Source: Sphingobacterium griseoflavum
GTDB lineage: Bacteria > Bacteroidota > Bacteroidia > Sphingobacteriales > Sphingobacteriaceae
NCBI RefSeq assembly: GCF_014653155.1
Contig: NZ_BNAF01000011.1
Location: forward strand, 124,001 to 188,000
Length of the DNA stretch: 64,000 nucleotides
Reading direction: 5' to 3'
In this document: piece by piece, positions 8,527 to 17,914 of the stretch
How the letters are laid out: every line of letters starts with the position of its first letter
Position numbering within the stretch: the first letter of the stretch is position 1
Made by a program: the position numbers and the translations under genes
Notes under the pieces: generated by a model
Database searches by the model: none
What the model was told of the DNA's origin: nothing
Seen by the model: the letters and a program-made list of their open reading frames with translations, nothing else

Positions 8527-9891
8527 ATGAGAACAAGAAACACATTTATCTGCGTGGCTACCTCCCTGGCCATGTTGTTCATTTCGTGCGAGCAAACTGT
8601 GCTGACAGAATCCGTCGTTGAGCCGGATAATAGTACATCAATCGCGTTTGACACCATTCAAACTTTTACGGAAAAGCCATCGGGACCAAAAGAAGCTCGT
8701 CGGCTGGGACAAAACAACCCTGCTTCCGATTTTACGGCTACAGGCTTATTCGTACCGCCTAACACGGAGCTTACCGTGTATGTTGAACAGTTGGAGCCGG
8801 GGAGCGGCGTTCCCCGGCTTCTTATTGGATCCTACTCCCGCTATCTGGCACGCTGGAATCCACGTTCCGTTGACCTGACCGCAGGTGTGCAGACTATTTC
8901 CGGAGATGACCTCGGCGGATTGCTGTTCATACGCTACAATGCAAATGACGCTAGCCCGTTGGCTACAGGTAAAATCCGCATCGAGTTTCGTCAAGGGCAT
9001 CTGCCCGTGCCATACTACGTATTGGGAAAAACAAGCAATGCGCAGTGGCAGACGATGTTAGATACCTGGACGGAAGCGCCGGATGTGATTTTGGAGAACA
9101 GCACCAATATGATCGTTGCATCGCGAAGCAAAGCATTGGAATACCGGACAGAAAATCAAGAAGAACTCCTTCAGTCGTTGGAGGAAGTCTCTAGAGCGGA
9201 GTATGCGATCAGCGGGATTGACAACTCATCTCCGCAGCATGCGACCAATGTGCACAAGATCCTGCTAACAGAAACCGATAGGCCGGACACTTACATGGCT
9301 GCCACTTTCTACCGTACCTGGTATCACAGAAACACCATGAATTTCGTACTGACAGTGGATGCCTTCCGTAACAACGGGTGGGGGCCATGGCATGAGCTTG
9401 GGCATATGCACCAACAGGGTGCGTGGAGATGGAGCACGTTGGGCGAAGTGACCGTCAATATCTATTCCCTTGCAGCCGAGCGAAAAATGGGTATATCTCC
9501 GTCTAGGCTGACACGTGATGGCGTGTGGACTAGAGTAATGGCCTATTTGGATAAACCGGAGACAGAAAAAGATTTTAATGCATCAACAACGAACGTTTTC
9601 GTCCGACTGGCTATGTTTCAACAACTATGGTTGGCATTCGGTGATAATTTTTATCATCGTCTGCATAAGGAAACGCGTGAACAGCAGGTTTCGCTGACCA
9701 CGGATGCACAAAAAATGCGCTACTTTATGCTAAAAGCCTGTACCATATCCGGCAAGAACCTCACCACATTCTTCAGAAAGTGGGGTTTTAAGGTCGATGA
9801 ATCGGTGTATTTAGAAATAGCGGCGTTAGGACTGCTAGCGCCTAATGAAGATTTGACTAAAAAAACCGATGACCCCAATTGGGCGAATTGA
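8527..9891 (+). CDS. Secreted M60-like zinc metallopeptidase lipoprotein
   Basis: A 454-residue protein with a lipoprotein signal peptide (lipobox LFISC, Cys21). Residues 60-155 form a beta-rich N-terminal domain as in M60 peptidases. The zinc motif HELGHMHQQ begins at His289, so HExxH is 289-293, and Glu307 in LGEVTVN is a likely third ligand, matching the M60/enhancin gluzincin pattern. M60 enzymes cleave mucin-type glycoproteins and other host or environmental glycoproteins. Export with a lipid anchor suggests a surface enzyme. It is monocistronic, with a terminator about 170 bp downstream. The substrate here is unknown. Confidence 0.82.
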   Translation: MRTRNTFICVATSLAMLFISCEQTVLTESVVEPDNSTSIAFDTIQTFTEKPSGPKEARRLGQNNPASDFTATGLFVPPNTELTVYVEQLEPGSGVPRLLIGSYSRYLARWNPRSVDLTAGVQTISGDDLGGLLFIRYNANDASPLATGKIRIEFRQGHLPVPYYVLGKTSNAQWQTMLDTWTEAPDVILENSTNMIVASRSKALEYRTENQEELLQSLEEVSRAEYAISGIDNSSPQHATNVHKILLTETDRPDTYMAATFYRTWYHRNTMNFVLTVDAFRNNGWGPWHELGHMHQQGAWRWSTLGEVTVNIYSLAAERKMGISPSRLTRDGVWTRVMAYLDKPETEKDFNASTTNVFVRLAMFQQLWLAFGDNFYHRLHKETREQQVSLTTDAQKMRYFMLKACTISGKNLTTFFRKWGFKVDESVYLEIAALGLLAPNEDLTKKTDDPNWAN

Positions 9892-10057
9892 GAAAGACTG
9901 TAGGCCGAAGGATTTATCAAGAGATAGCATGTTATTCAAGCGTTTGTTAAATCTCTTTTTAATCCGTTTCGGATTGGGAGAGTGGGGGGGATGCTAAGGA
10001 GCATTCCTTTCATGTCGCCGCGCAATCGAAAGTCGATATTTATTCGATATTACATAG

Positions 10058-10086
10058 GCCGTCTTCTTAGGAGGACGGCTATTTTG
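10058..10086 (+). terminator. Rho-independent terminator after the M60-like gene
   Basis: GCCGTC at 10058-10063 pairs with GACGGC at 10074-10079, extended by wobble and AT pairs, and is followed by TATTTT. It lies 167 bases after the M60-like stop codon. Confidence 0.6.
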
Positions 10087-10163
10087 CTGAAAACCTTAAC
10101 GAAAGTACGCTTGACAATAATTAAAAAAGACCTGCAATGAAAATTATCAGCTCGGAAAAGGCG

Positions 10164-11411
10164 TTACTGTCCAAAACGGACGGTTACCTCTACCGGCTTG
10201 TTTCGCCTGCCTCGTTCCCATCGCGGCCCGTCGTTTAAAAACCTTACGGCCGTCGCATCATGCATGGCACTAACGGATTTTTTAATCTGTATATTTTCAG
10301 GATTGCCTTGCGGGTCTACTTCGAAACGCAGGACAACGTTTCCAAAGGATAAACCTGCTTCTTTTGCAGCCGCTGCCATATAGTTATCAAACGAGCCCCA
10401 GCCCCCATTTGGGCGGGGACTTTTTGGCGTAGACACTTTTTTGCCACGGCCTGCAACGACTACTTCATCTAAGCTGTTTTGTTCAGGATGCAGGCGGATT
10501 TCCAGTTCAGACGTCGTCGCTAATAGTCGCTGCTTGGGTTCGTAGCCGAGGTGATGCATGGCCAAATTAACCCGGCCTGAGTCCGATACCAAAAGGAATC
10601 GACCCAGACTATCCGCATGAACGGTTTTCTGGGATATCTGGTCGTTGATCACGACATGGGGTAATGGTCTGTTTGTTTGGCTATCCAATATTTTTCCGAA
10701 TACTACGGTTCCTTTTTTTTCGTGGTTTGTACCGCTGCTCATGCCCCGGATTCGTAGCGATCGTGTCTGGACATTTGCGACCCGTCGTTGGTGAGCTTGC
10801 GCCCCTATCATATCTATGGCATCTAATTGTTTATCGGGTGTTTGTGCAAGGAGAAGCGCACTGCTGTCGAGACCAATACCTTCGGGCAGCTCTTTTGCAG
10901 CAAATAGCCCTGTGTCCGTCGTATCCAACGGTGGCTTTTTCCGCTTGGACTTAGCAGCTATGGCTTTCGCCGCTCCCGTTGGTTTGTTTTGCGCCAGGGA
11001 AGGGGCGGGGCTGTTTGTTTGGCGGCCCGTCAAGCTATCGTGCTGTCCGTCGGTTGGCCGATCTACTTCTTCAGTCGCTATCTTTTCTTGCTGTGCATGT
11101 TGGAATGGAGCCCCAAGATAGAGGTAGACCGCGATACCCATCACGGCAAACAGTGAAGCAGCGGCGCTTAATGCGATCCAAGGCCGTCGCACTTTTGTCT
11201 TGCCGGCTCGGATACGATCATCGATGTGCCGTTGCAGGTTGTCGGTAGGTACAGGAAGCTGTTGCGCATATTCGGTCTCAACGCCTAGAATAAGGTCCAT
11301 CAGCATTTCGTCTGCTTCCGCGGCTCGTTCCAGCGCATGCATCTCTTTGGGAGAAAGATCTCCCCGTACATAGCGTCGGATATAGGCGATATCGAATTTT
11401 CTATCCTGCAT
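10164..11411 (-). CDS. Anti-sigma-like membrane protein with carboxypeptidase-regulatory and TonB-like domains
   Basis: A 415-residue composite protein. Residues 1-45 (IRRYVRGDLSPKEMHALERA) resemble the cytoplasmic part of Bacteroidota anti-sigma factors. One membrane helix lies at about 77-99. After a charged linker comes a carboxypeptidase-regulatory-like beta-sandwich (VVFGKILDSQTNRPLPHVVI, near 235-310). A TonB C-terminal-like domain closes the protein (GNVVLRFEVDPQGNPENIQI). It overlaps the sigma factor gene by 11 bp. By position it probably binds and restrains that sigma factor and may sense an envelope signal. The function is inferred from architecture. Confidence 0.65.
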   Translation of the reverse strand: MQDRKFDIAYIRRYVRGDLSPKEMHALERAAEADEMLMDLILGVETEYAQQLPVPTDNLQRHIDDRIRAGKTKVRRPWIALSAAASLFAVMGIAVYLYLGAPFQHAQQEKIATEEVDRPTDGQHDSLTGRQTNSPAPSLAQNKPTGAAKAIAAKSKRKKPPLDTTDTGLFAAKELPEGIGLDSSALLLAQTPDKQLDAIDMIGAQAHQRRVANVQTRSLRIRGMSSGTNHEKKGTVVFGKILDSQTNRPLPHVVINDQISQKTVHADSLGRFLLVSDSGRVNLAMHHLGYEPKQRLLATTSELEIRLHPEQNSLDEVVVAGRGKKVSTPKSPRPNGGWGSFDNYMAAAAKEAGLSFGNVVLRFEVDPQGNPENIQIKKSVSAMHDATAVRFLNDGPRWERGRRNKPVEVTVRFGQ

Positions 11412-11970
11412 TTTTCTCCATACAAATTTTCAAGTTTCTTTTCCCATTTTGGATAAAGCTCTTTACTTCACTCAAATCATACCCGCTCAATTCGGCGACC
11501 TCCTTGTAACATTTCTCTTGCAAAAAGAAAAGGTCTACCGCGATCTTTTGTTTGGCGGGAAGCTTGTCGATACACTGTTCCAATAGCGATAACCGTTCCT
11601 CTTTTTCAAGGCTGTTGTCCTCTTGATGCAGGTTTGTCGAAAATTCCACAAAGTCGTCTACCGGCACAATAAATCCTTGTTTATTATTGCGTAAAGCCAT
11701 CAAGCAGTGATTTTTGCTGACGACGTACAGCCATTTTGGAAAATCTATTATTTGCTGTCTGTCTACTTTATGGATAAGATCCTCAAAAATTTGCATAACA
11801 CCATCTTTACTTCGCTCGCTATCCTTAAAATAGCGCAAGCAAACATAATAAACCATCTCGCTATGCCGACTGTAAAGCTCGCCCAAGACCGTCAAACTGC
11901 GCGTCGCTGTATAGCGGTCGAGTAATTCTTTGTCAGTTAGGGCTTGTTTTGACGCGGTATGGATCTTCAT
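11401..11970 (-). CDS. ECF-type RNA polymerase sigma factor
   Basis: A 189-residue sigma-70 family protein. Region 2 is visible at about 25-90 (SEMVYYVCLRYFKDSERSKD, DFPKWLYVVSKNHCLMALRN). Region 4 is at about 135-180 (LLEQCIDKLPAKQKIAVDLF, YKEVAELSGYDLSEVKSFIQ). It directs RNA polymerase to a small regulon. Its coding end overlaps by 11 bp the anti-sigma-like gene, the usual sigma/anti-sigma arrangement. The divergent vWA gene 81 bp away is a plausible target. Target promoters are unknown. Confidence 0.88.
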   Translation of the reverse strand: MKIHTASKQALTDKELLDRYTATRSLTVLGELYSRHSEMVYYVCLRYFKDSERSKDGVMQIFEDLIHKVDRQQIIDFPKWLYVVSKNHCLMALRNNKQGFIVPVDDFVEFSTNLHQEDNSLEKEERLSLLEQCIDKLPAKQKIAVDLFFLQEKCYKEVAELSGYDLSEVKSFIQNGKRNLKICMEKNAG

Positions 11971-12051
11971 ATTTCGATAGCAAAATAATTTATTTTTCGC
12001 GATTATGGAAATTAAGATTTTCCCGCATCCATACCCAAAAATAGATAGGTT

Positions 12052-13884
12052 ATGAAAAATAGAACATTTTTATCTGCACTATGTGCGATCTTGATGGGGA
12101 TTGGCACCTGCCTGGGCGCGGAGGTCAGCGGTTGGGTACTGGAATCCGGAACAGGCCAAGCAATTGCTGGTGCTTCTGTATCGAACCATCGCACTCAAGT
12201 AACTATGCAGACGGATAAACACGGTGCTTTCAGCATCGAAGCTTCGGTAGGAGATAGTTTGGAAGTTAAGATGATCGGATTTGAAACCAAGATTGTCAAG
12301 CTTGGTGAAAATAACAGAATCAAGATCATGTTGAAACCTGAAGTGATGTTCACGGAAGAAGTCGTTGTAACAGCCCATGTTGGACGTGCTAAACAATCAT
12401 CGAATGCGGTCATGATACGAGGTATGGCAATAGCTTCTCCAGCAAAGGCACCGCAGGAGAGCTATGCGCAGATTAAAGAGAATACCTTTATCAATCCACG
12501 GAAAGAACCGCTTTCTACCTTCGCTGCGGACGTGGATGCCGCCTCGTACAGCAATGTGCGCCGGATGTTGAAGATGGGGACGGTTCCGCCGAAAGATGCA
12601 GTGCGTGTAGAAGAAATGCTCAACTATTTTCAGTATGACTTGGAGGCTCCTAGCAATGGCGATCCGGTGTTGATAAAGACCGAGTTAACTGTGGCCCCGT
12701 GGAATAAGGAAAACCGGTTGTTGCGTATTGCGCTTAAAGCGAAAGACGTGCCTAAAGAACAGCTGCCCGCTTCCAATTTCGTGTTCTTGATCGATGTATC
12801 TGGTTCGATGTACGAAGCCAATAAATTGCCGTTGGTAAAATCTTCGCTGAAGATGCTGGTGGATCAATTGCGGACAAATGATCGGGTAGCAATTGTGACC
12901 TATGCTGGATCCGCAGGGGTGAAGCTGGAAAGTACATCGGGGAGCGAAAAAATGAAGATCAAGGATGCTATCGAAGCCTTAGAGGCTGGAGGCTCCACTG
13001 CTGGCGGCGCTGGCATTGCCAAAGCATACCAAATAGCTCAAGCCAACTATATACAACATGGTAACAACCGTATTATCATGGCTACCGATGGCGATTTCAA
13101 TGTCGGAGCATCCAGCGATAACGATATGGAAGCGCTGATCGAGAAATATCGCGAAACCGGGATCAACATCTCGATATTAGGTTATGGCATGGGAAACTAT
13201 AAAGATAGCAAGATGGAGATCTTAGCAGACAAAGGGCGGGGCAACTACGCTTATATCGACAATATATCAGAAGCCCGAAAGGCGATTATCAACGAATTTG
13301 GTGGCACCTTGTTCACCGTGGCGAAAGATGTCAAGATTCAGGTTGAATTTAATCCAGCGCAGGTGCAGGCCTACCGTTTGGTCGGTTATGAAAATCGTTT
13401 AATGGAAGCACAAGATTTTAATAACGATACCAAGATCGGTGGAGACATGGGCGTAGGCCATACTGTTACCGCGCTGTATGAGATCGTGCCGGCAGGTACG
13501 AAATCATCCATTATTGGCACGATAGATCCGTTGAGATACCAACAAGAAGAGACACCGGAAGGCGGACGATTTATGAGCGAAGTCGCAACGGTGAAGTTCC
13601 GTTATAAAGATCCCAATTCGAATAACTCAGAATTAAAGCAGGCGACCGTTAGCAATAAGATCATACCATTAGATGAAGTATCCGAAGACTTTAGATTTGC
13701 GTCGGCTGTCGCCGAATTTGGTATGCTGTTACGGCAATCCGACTATCGGCAGAGAGCCAGTTTTCCGTCTTTAATAGCTCGCGCCCGCGCGGCACGTGGC
13801 ACCGATACAGAAGGGTATCGTATGGAGTTCGTCCGCCTGGCAGAGGATGCCGAAGCGTTGCTAAAAGCCCAAGAGGTCGACTAA
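12052..13884 (+). CDS. Exported vWA domain protein (YfbK-like)
   Basis: A 610-residue protein with a Sec signal peptide (about 1-23). A carboxypeptidase-regulatory-like domain lies near 25-100 (GWVLESGTGQAIAGASV). A YfbK-type N-terminal region follows (LSTFAADVDAASYSNVRRML). The von Willebrand A domain carries the MIDAS metal-binding motif DVSGSM at 248-253. A C-terminal domain of the type found in YfbK proteins ends the chain. vWA domains mediate metal-dependent protein binding. It is divergent from the sigma/anti-sigma pair, whose membrane partner also carries a regulatory-like domain, so the three genes probably form one envelope system. Confidence 0.8.
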   Translation: MKNRTFLSALCAILMGIGTCLGAEVSGWVLESGTGQAIAGASVSNHRTQVTMQTDKHGAFSIEASVGDSLEVKMIGFETKIVKLGENNRIKIMLKPEVMFTEEVVVTAHVGRAKQSSNAVMIRGMAIASPAKAPQESYAQIKENTFINPRKEPLSTFAADVDAASYSNVRRMLKMGTVPPKDAVRVEEMLNYFQYDLEAPSNGDPVLIKTELTVAPWNKENRLLRIALKAKDVPKEQLPASNFVFLIDVSGSMYEANKLPLVKSSLKMLVDQLRTNDRVAIVTYAGSAGVKLESTSGSEKMKIKDAIEALEAGGSTAGGAGIAKAYQIAQANYIQHGNNRIIMATDGDFNVGASSDNDMEALIEKYRETGINISILGYGMGNYKDSKMEILADKGRGNYAYIDNISEARKAIINEFGGTLFTVAKDVKIQVEFNPAQVQAYRLVGYENRLMEAQDFNNDTKIGGDMGVGHTVTALYEIVPAGTKSSIIGTIDPLRYQQEETPEGGRFMSEVATVKFRYKDPNSNNSELKQATVSNKIIPLDEVSEDFRFASAVAEFGMLLRQSDYRQRASFPSLIARARAARGTDTEGYRMEFVRLAEDAEALLKAQEVD

Positions 13885-13931
13885 GGGATCAAAAAGGATC
13901 CCAGCGAGCACATCCTGTACAAGAAGGATTT

Positions 13932-16772
13932 TTAATCCGTAGTTTGTCCATCGTCATCAGGTACGATGGGCAAACTACGGGTTGGCGAAGCGTTGGTTTT
14001 ATCCTCTACCATATATCGGTATTCGCAGTAGCCGATCTCGCCTGCCGCATTAAAGGCTTCGATGATGATGGTCATTTCGCCCGTGTTATCGCCATTGTAA
14101 TACGCAACGGAAGTTGTACCCTTTTCATCCGTCAGAATGTCGGGAAGCCAATGCAGCAATGTTCGAAAGTCGGGTTTAGCTGCTTCTTCCGCAGACAAGG
14201 ATGTATAACGCGGCGCATAAAACTCTACCGAAGGCGAGTAGACAGGAACGGAAATCTGTAAAAGGCCTGGCGATCGACGGACGTTATACACCCCTTGGCC
14301 AGCATGTGTGTAAATAGCAATAACATGTCCCGTCATGGGGATCGTCATGGGCGAAGCTTCGGGATAGGTTTGCATATACAAATTGGCGAAGTTTTTCGCG
14401 AAGCGGATAATTTCAAAACTTTTTACTTCGCTGGGTGGGAAGTTAGGTATGATGTCGTAGGAATGGCCGGGCACAGGAATACCGTCTACTACGACTAATG
14501 TCGGTTCGCTTCCGTGAACTTTGGCCACCAAATACCCTCCGGCGTCTTCCGTACGTTCGATGCGGATATCATTTGGGAAATTAAACAATAAGACACTGTA
14601 CAATCCGTAGGACCATTTTTGTTCTTTTTCTTGGATATCTTTCCCCGATATCACAGCGTCTGCTTCGCCATAGGTGTCCAATACCTTCTGTTCCTGTTTA
14701 CTTAATTGTTTCCTTTCTACAATAACCTCGTCTAGCAGAATGCCGCCGTTAGCTGTGCGGTATGCAGCCTCCTGTCTACTGCGGTCCTGTCTTTTCCGTG
14801 CCAATAGGGCGATGGTGCTGTCGATACGTTCCATCGATTGGAAAGCGTCGTAGTTGATATCCAACGCATGCCGCTTATCCAAATGAATGGTATAATCGCG
14901 GTTTTTTCCGGCCTTACTGGCCGTTTGGAGCAGGACGTCCAGTGTATCACAGTACTGATCGGGCAATTGAAAGAAGAAACTTCCTAAGCTGTCAGTACTT
15001 TGCACCTGGAATATGTTGCTGGAACCAAAACCGATCAAGGAAAGCTGTACGCCAGCTTGCTTTTTTTTCGACAAAACGCCTGTTATTTCGCCTGCGATAT
15101 ACGGCATGAATTCTGGTGAAAATGAAAACGATGTTGGCATGGGTTCATTATACTTGTAATTGCGCCATCCTTGGGTCAGCATCAAGGCATCCAAGTCGGC
15201 TGCACGGATTGCAGAATCGCCGTGGAAATAGTAGTTTGGTTCTTCGACTTCACCACGTAGTTCGGATTGCAGCAAGAAATGTGTTAAGATATTTTGCCGT
15301 GTGGAAGCTTTCTTTCCGATATGGTCGCTTGCCACTGCCATGACCGATAACTTTGCTTGCGTAGGAAGGCCGTCGCTTCCCCATACTTGAATCGCCAAGT
15401 CTGTTTCTGAACGTTTTTGATGATGTTTACTCGCCGTCGCTGCTTGTATAGCCAGCCGATTTTCAGGTCGTTCATGAAAGTAGATACGCGCTGCGATGGG
15501 ACGCATGTGCCGATCCAAAAGGGTAAAGAGTAAAATACCTTCCGGCAGGCTTTGCACGGGTATAGACGCAGAAACCTGCTTGCCTTGGCTGCCAGTCTTG
15601 ATGAAATAATACAGGTTTCCTCTACAACTGACCTGTACAAATAAGCTGTCCCGAATGGCTTCCGTGCTTTGGATGCTTATCCTGATCTGCTGTTCGTCCC
15701 GTGATATGGCCAACCGCTGACCATCGCTCCTTGTCGCGGGCAGTGCATAGCGCGGCGCGCGCACAAGATTGCGGTCTGTCGTACTATCGAGCACGGCATG
15801 GTAGGTATGCCCTTCGTTCGCTGTGAGGTAAACAGCCCCGATACCTAAATGGTTGCTTGTAAAGGAGCTGATCGTATCGCCGACATTATTGCATATGGTT
15901 CCCGATACTGCGACTCCCTTTCCGGCAGGGTCGACAGCCTTAAATCCAAGTTTTGTAGGTATGTTTTGTAGCCATTCACCGCCTTCAGGGAAAAACTGTA
16001 GATCTATGGGGGCTGTTGGGGTTGCTAAGCTTTTGGTATAGCCGATACCATTATGCGTGCGCATTTGGATGATGGCCGTAGCGGTATGCGGCGGCAATTG
16101 CTTATCCAATAGATAATATCCCTGATCGCTTTCTTTTAACAACATGCTGTCTTTTTTACCGTCCAAAATGAGGTGTAGCGACAGGTGTTTGCGATGCGCG
16201 GGGTCGATCAAGCGAGGGAACAATTTTGCTTGCAATCGATAACTGTTGGGCTCAAGTTCCAGCATCTTGATATCGATGATGGGCGCCATCTTCGTTTCTA
16301 CCACGGCCGGAAAGAGATCGATGTATCGGCTGAAAATGAAATCTTTGCCAAAATTATGGTTCCATTCTGTGTATGCGCGCAGTAGGTATTTCCCTGCTGG
16401 ATAAGTCTTTTGTAATGTAAAGGCACCATGCCCACTCCCTTGGCTCAGCTGTATACGCTTGCTGTTCACGATTTGTTCGTTTGGCGCGATAAGTTCGACG
16501 TGTAGCACCCCGCTAAATTGAGAGGGGTAGTGGCTAGCCGATTCCAGCACAATAGCCTTGAACCAAACGGTTTGGTCGGTCGTGTATACATCGGCGTCCA
16601 ATTGCAAGTAGATCTTCTCTGCATAGGCGCCTTTCCGCTGGAAGGTACTTGGATGCATTTGCGCGTAAGCATGCATGTGCATAGAACTCAAAAAGCCGAC
16701 GGCCAACAATACTTTGCCCAGACATCGAAACTGAAGCCAGAGCAGACAAGAGGAAAAATACCGAAACGACAT
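13932..16772 (-). CDS. Large secreted envelope protein with MG2-like and TonB plug-like regions
   Basis: A 946-residue protein with an N-terminal signal sequence (cleavage probably near AYAQ, about 38). The N-terminal third has the macroglobulin MG2-like pattern common in Bacteroidota (KIYLQLDADVYTTDQTVWFK, later YPAGKYLLRAYTEW). Near 690-790 is a stretch like the TonB-receptor plug (ILLDEVIVERKQLSKQEQ, then TLVVVDGIPVPG). No transmembrane barrel follows. Such proteins are usually annotated as plug or carboxypeptidase-like proteins of unknown function. It converges on the vWA gene with 47 bp between stops. The specific role is unknown. Confidence 0.65.
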   Translation of the reverse strand: MSFRYFSSCLLWLQFRCLGKVLLAVGFLSSMHMHAYAQMHPSTFQRKGAYAEKIYLQLDADVYTTDQTVWFKAIVLESASHYPSQFSGVLHVELIAPNEQIVNSKRIQLSQGSGHGAFTLQKTYPAGKYLLRAYTEWNHNFGKDFIFSRYIDLFPAVVETKMAPIIDIKMLELEPNSYRLQAKLFPRLIDPAHRKHLSLHLILDGKKDSMLLKESDQGYYLLDKQLPPHTATAIIQMRTHNGIGYTKSLATPTAPIDLQFFPEGGEWLQNIPTKLGFKAVDPAGKGVAVSGTICNNVGDTISSFTSNHLGIGAVYLTANEGHTYHAVLDSTTDRNLVRAPRYALPATRSDGQRLAISRDEQQIRISIQSTEAIRDSLFVQVSCRGNLYYFIKTGSQGKQVSASIPVQSLPEGILLFTLLDRHMRPIAARIYFHERPENRLAIQAATASKHHQKRSETDLAIQVWGSDGLPTQAKLSVMAVASDHIGKKASTRQNILTHFLLQSELRGEVEEPNYYFHGDSAIRAADLDALMLTQGWRNYKYNEPMPTSFSFSPEFMPYIAGEITGVLSKKKQAGVQLSLIGFGSSNIFQVQSTDSLGSFFFQLPDQYCDTLDVLLQTASKAGKNRDYTIHLDKRHALDINYDAFQSMERIDSTIALLARKRQDRSRQEAAYRTANGGILLDEVIVERKQLSKQEQKVLDTYGEADAVISGKDIQEKEQKWSYGLYSVLLFNFPNDIRIERTEDAGGYLVAKVHGSEPTLVVVDGIPVPGHSYDIIPNFPPSEVKSFEIIRFAKNFANLYMQTYPEASPMTIPMTGHVIAIYTHAGQGVYNVRRSPGLLQISVPVYSPSVEFYAPRYTSLSAEEAAKPDFRTLLHWLPDILTDEKGTTSVAYYNGDNTGEMTIIIEAFNAAGEIGYCEYRYMVEDKTNASPTRSLPIVPDDDGQTTD

Positions 16773-16819
16773 ACATCTAAAATAAAAAATAATTTTGGAA
16801 TAGTATGGCTGTTTTTGGG

Positions 16820-16855
16820 TCGAAAAAAAGCCTGTCCGTGGATTGGACAGGCTTT
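16820..16855 (-). terminator. Rho-independent terminator of the rplM-rpsI-rpsB-tsf operon
   Basis: An 11-bp perfect stem (AAAGCCTGTCC at 16827-16837 with its complement at 16845-16855) and a 7-base loop. Read leftward it is followed by an uninterrupted T run. It lies about 50 bases after the tsf stop. Confidence 0.9.
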
Positions 16856-16906
16856 CGTAAGGTTGCTAATAGACTTCGTCAGAAATCTGTTTTACAAGCT
16901 CTTAAG

Positions 16907-17743
16907 TTATGCACCTAACTGTACGCGTTTGAAAGCGGTAACGGTTAAACCTTTGGCAACCGAGTCTAGGAATTGCGCAATGTTTTTCGAAGAATCTTTT
17001 ACAAATTCTTGGTTCAACAAGGTGTTCTCTTTGTAGAATTTGTTCAATTTACCGGCAGCAATTTTTTCAACCATCTCTTCTGGTTTACCTTCCGCACGGA
17101 TTTGCTCTTTAGCAATTTCAAGCTCGCGCTCGATCGTGTGTGAATCTACACCATCTTTATCGATCGCTACGGGATTCATCGCAGCGATTTGCATCGCTAC
17201 ATCCTTACCAGCTTCTTCCGCACCGGCAGCGTCAGCAGATAGACCTACCAACACACCTAAACGGTAATTACCATGGATATAAGCAACCACTTTATCGCCA
17301 GAGATCGTTTCGTACTTCGAAACATCGATTTTCTCACCGATAACGCCAGTTTGTTCGATCAACGCATCAGCAATTTTCTTGCCATCGATATCCAAAGCTT
17401 TGAGCTCCTCCAAAGAAGAAGGTTTATTAGCTAATGCAATATCAGCGATTTTTTCTGCGAAAGCGATAAAATCAGCATTTTTGGCCACGAAGTCTGTTTC
17501 ACAGTTTACTTCCACTACAATACCTGATTTTGCATCTGCTGTAGCTTTCGCGATGATCACACCTTCGTTAGAATCGCGGTCTTGACGACTAGCAGCAACT
17601 TTAGCACCCTTTTTGCGTAGGTAATCAACTGCTGCTTCGAAATCGCCATTAGCTTCCACTAGTGCTTTTTTACAATCCATCATACCAGCGCCAGTTTGTT
17701 GACGCAATTTGTTTACATCTGATGCAGAAATTTGTACTGACAT
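16907..17743 (-). CDS. tsf: Translation elongation factor Ts
   Basis: A 278-residue guanine-nucleotide exchange factor for EF-Tu. The N-terminal UBA-like region with the EF-Ts signature LRQQTGAGMMDCKKALVEA and the second signature EVNCETDFVAKN are clear. Length is normal. It is the last gene of the rplM-rpsI-rpsB-tsf cluster, 171 bp after rpsB, a gap that contains a terminator-like structure. A strong terminator follows tsf. Confidence 0.97.
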   Translation of the reverse strand: MSVQISASDVNKLRQQTGAGMMDCKKALVEANGDFEAAVDYLRKKGAKVAASRQDRDSNEGVIIAKATADAKSGIVVEVNCETDFVAKNADFIAFAEKIADIALANKPSSLEELKALDIDGKKIADALIEQTGVIGEKIDVSKYETISGDKVVAYIHGNYRLGVLVGLSADAAGAEEAGKDVAMQIAAMNPVAIDKDGVDSHTIERELEIAKEQIRAEGKPEEMVEKIAAGKLNKFYKENTLLNQEFVKDSSKNIAQFLDSVAKGLTVTAFKRVQLGA

Positions 17744-17831
17744 ATTTTTATTTCTTTAAAAATTTACAATCTAAAAGCCTTGCAAGTATAGCATCATGAT
17801 GCAACTTGGGCATTAAACTTATGTTAAATAA

Positions 17832-17906
17832 CAAAACCGGACAAACCGGTGTAGACACTTTGAAGTTTGACTTCAAAAAGGCTAACACATGTTTATCCGG
17901 CTTTTT
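17832..17906 (-). terminator. Partial terminator or attenuator-like structure between rpsB and tsf
   Basis: CCGGACAAAC at 17837-17846 pairs with GTTTATCCGG at 17891-17900, a 10-bp stem with one G-U pair. It encloses a loop of about 44 bases that itself holds a 7-bp hairpin (TGAAGTTTGACTTCA, 17861-17875). Read leftward the stem is followed by TTTTGTTATTT. It begins 15 bases after the rpsB stop and lies upstream of tsf. Confidence 0.5.
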
Positions 17907-17914
17907 ATAGGATA

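Noticed and set aside
13885..13931. GGGATC-AAAAAG-GATCCC as a terminator of the vWA gene
   Set aside because: The stem is short (6 bp) and not followed by a T run on either strand.
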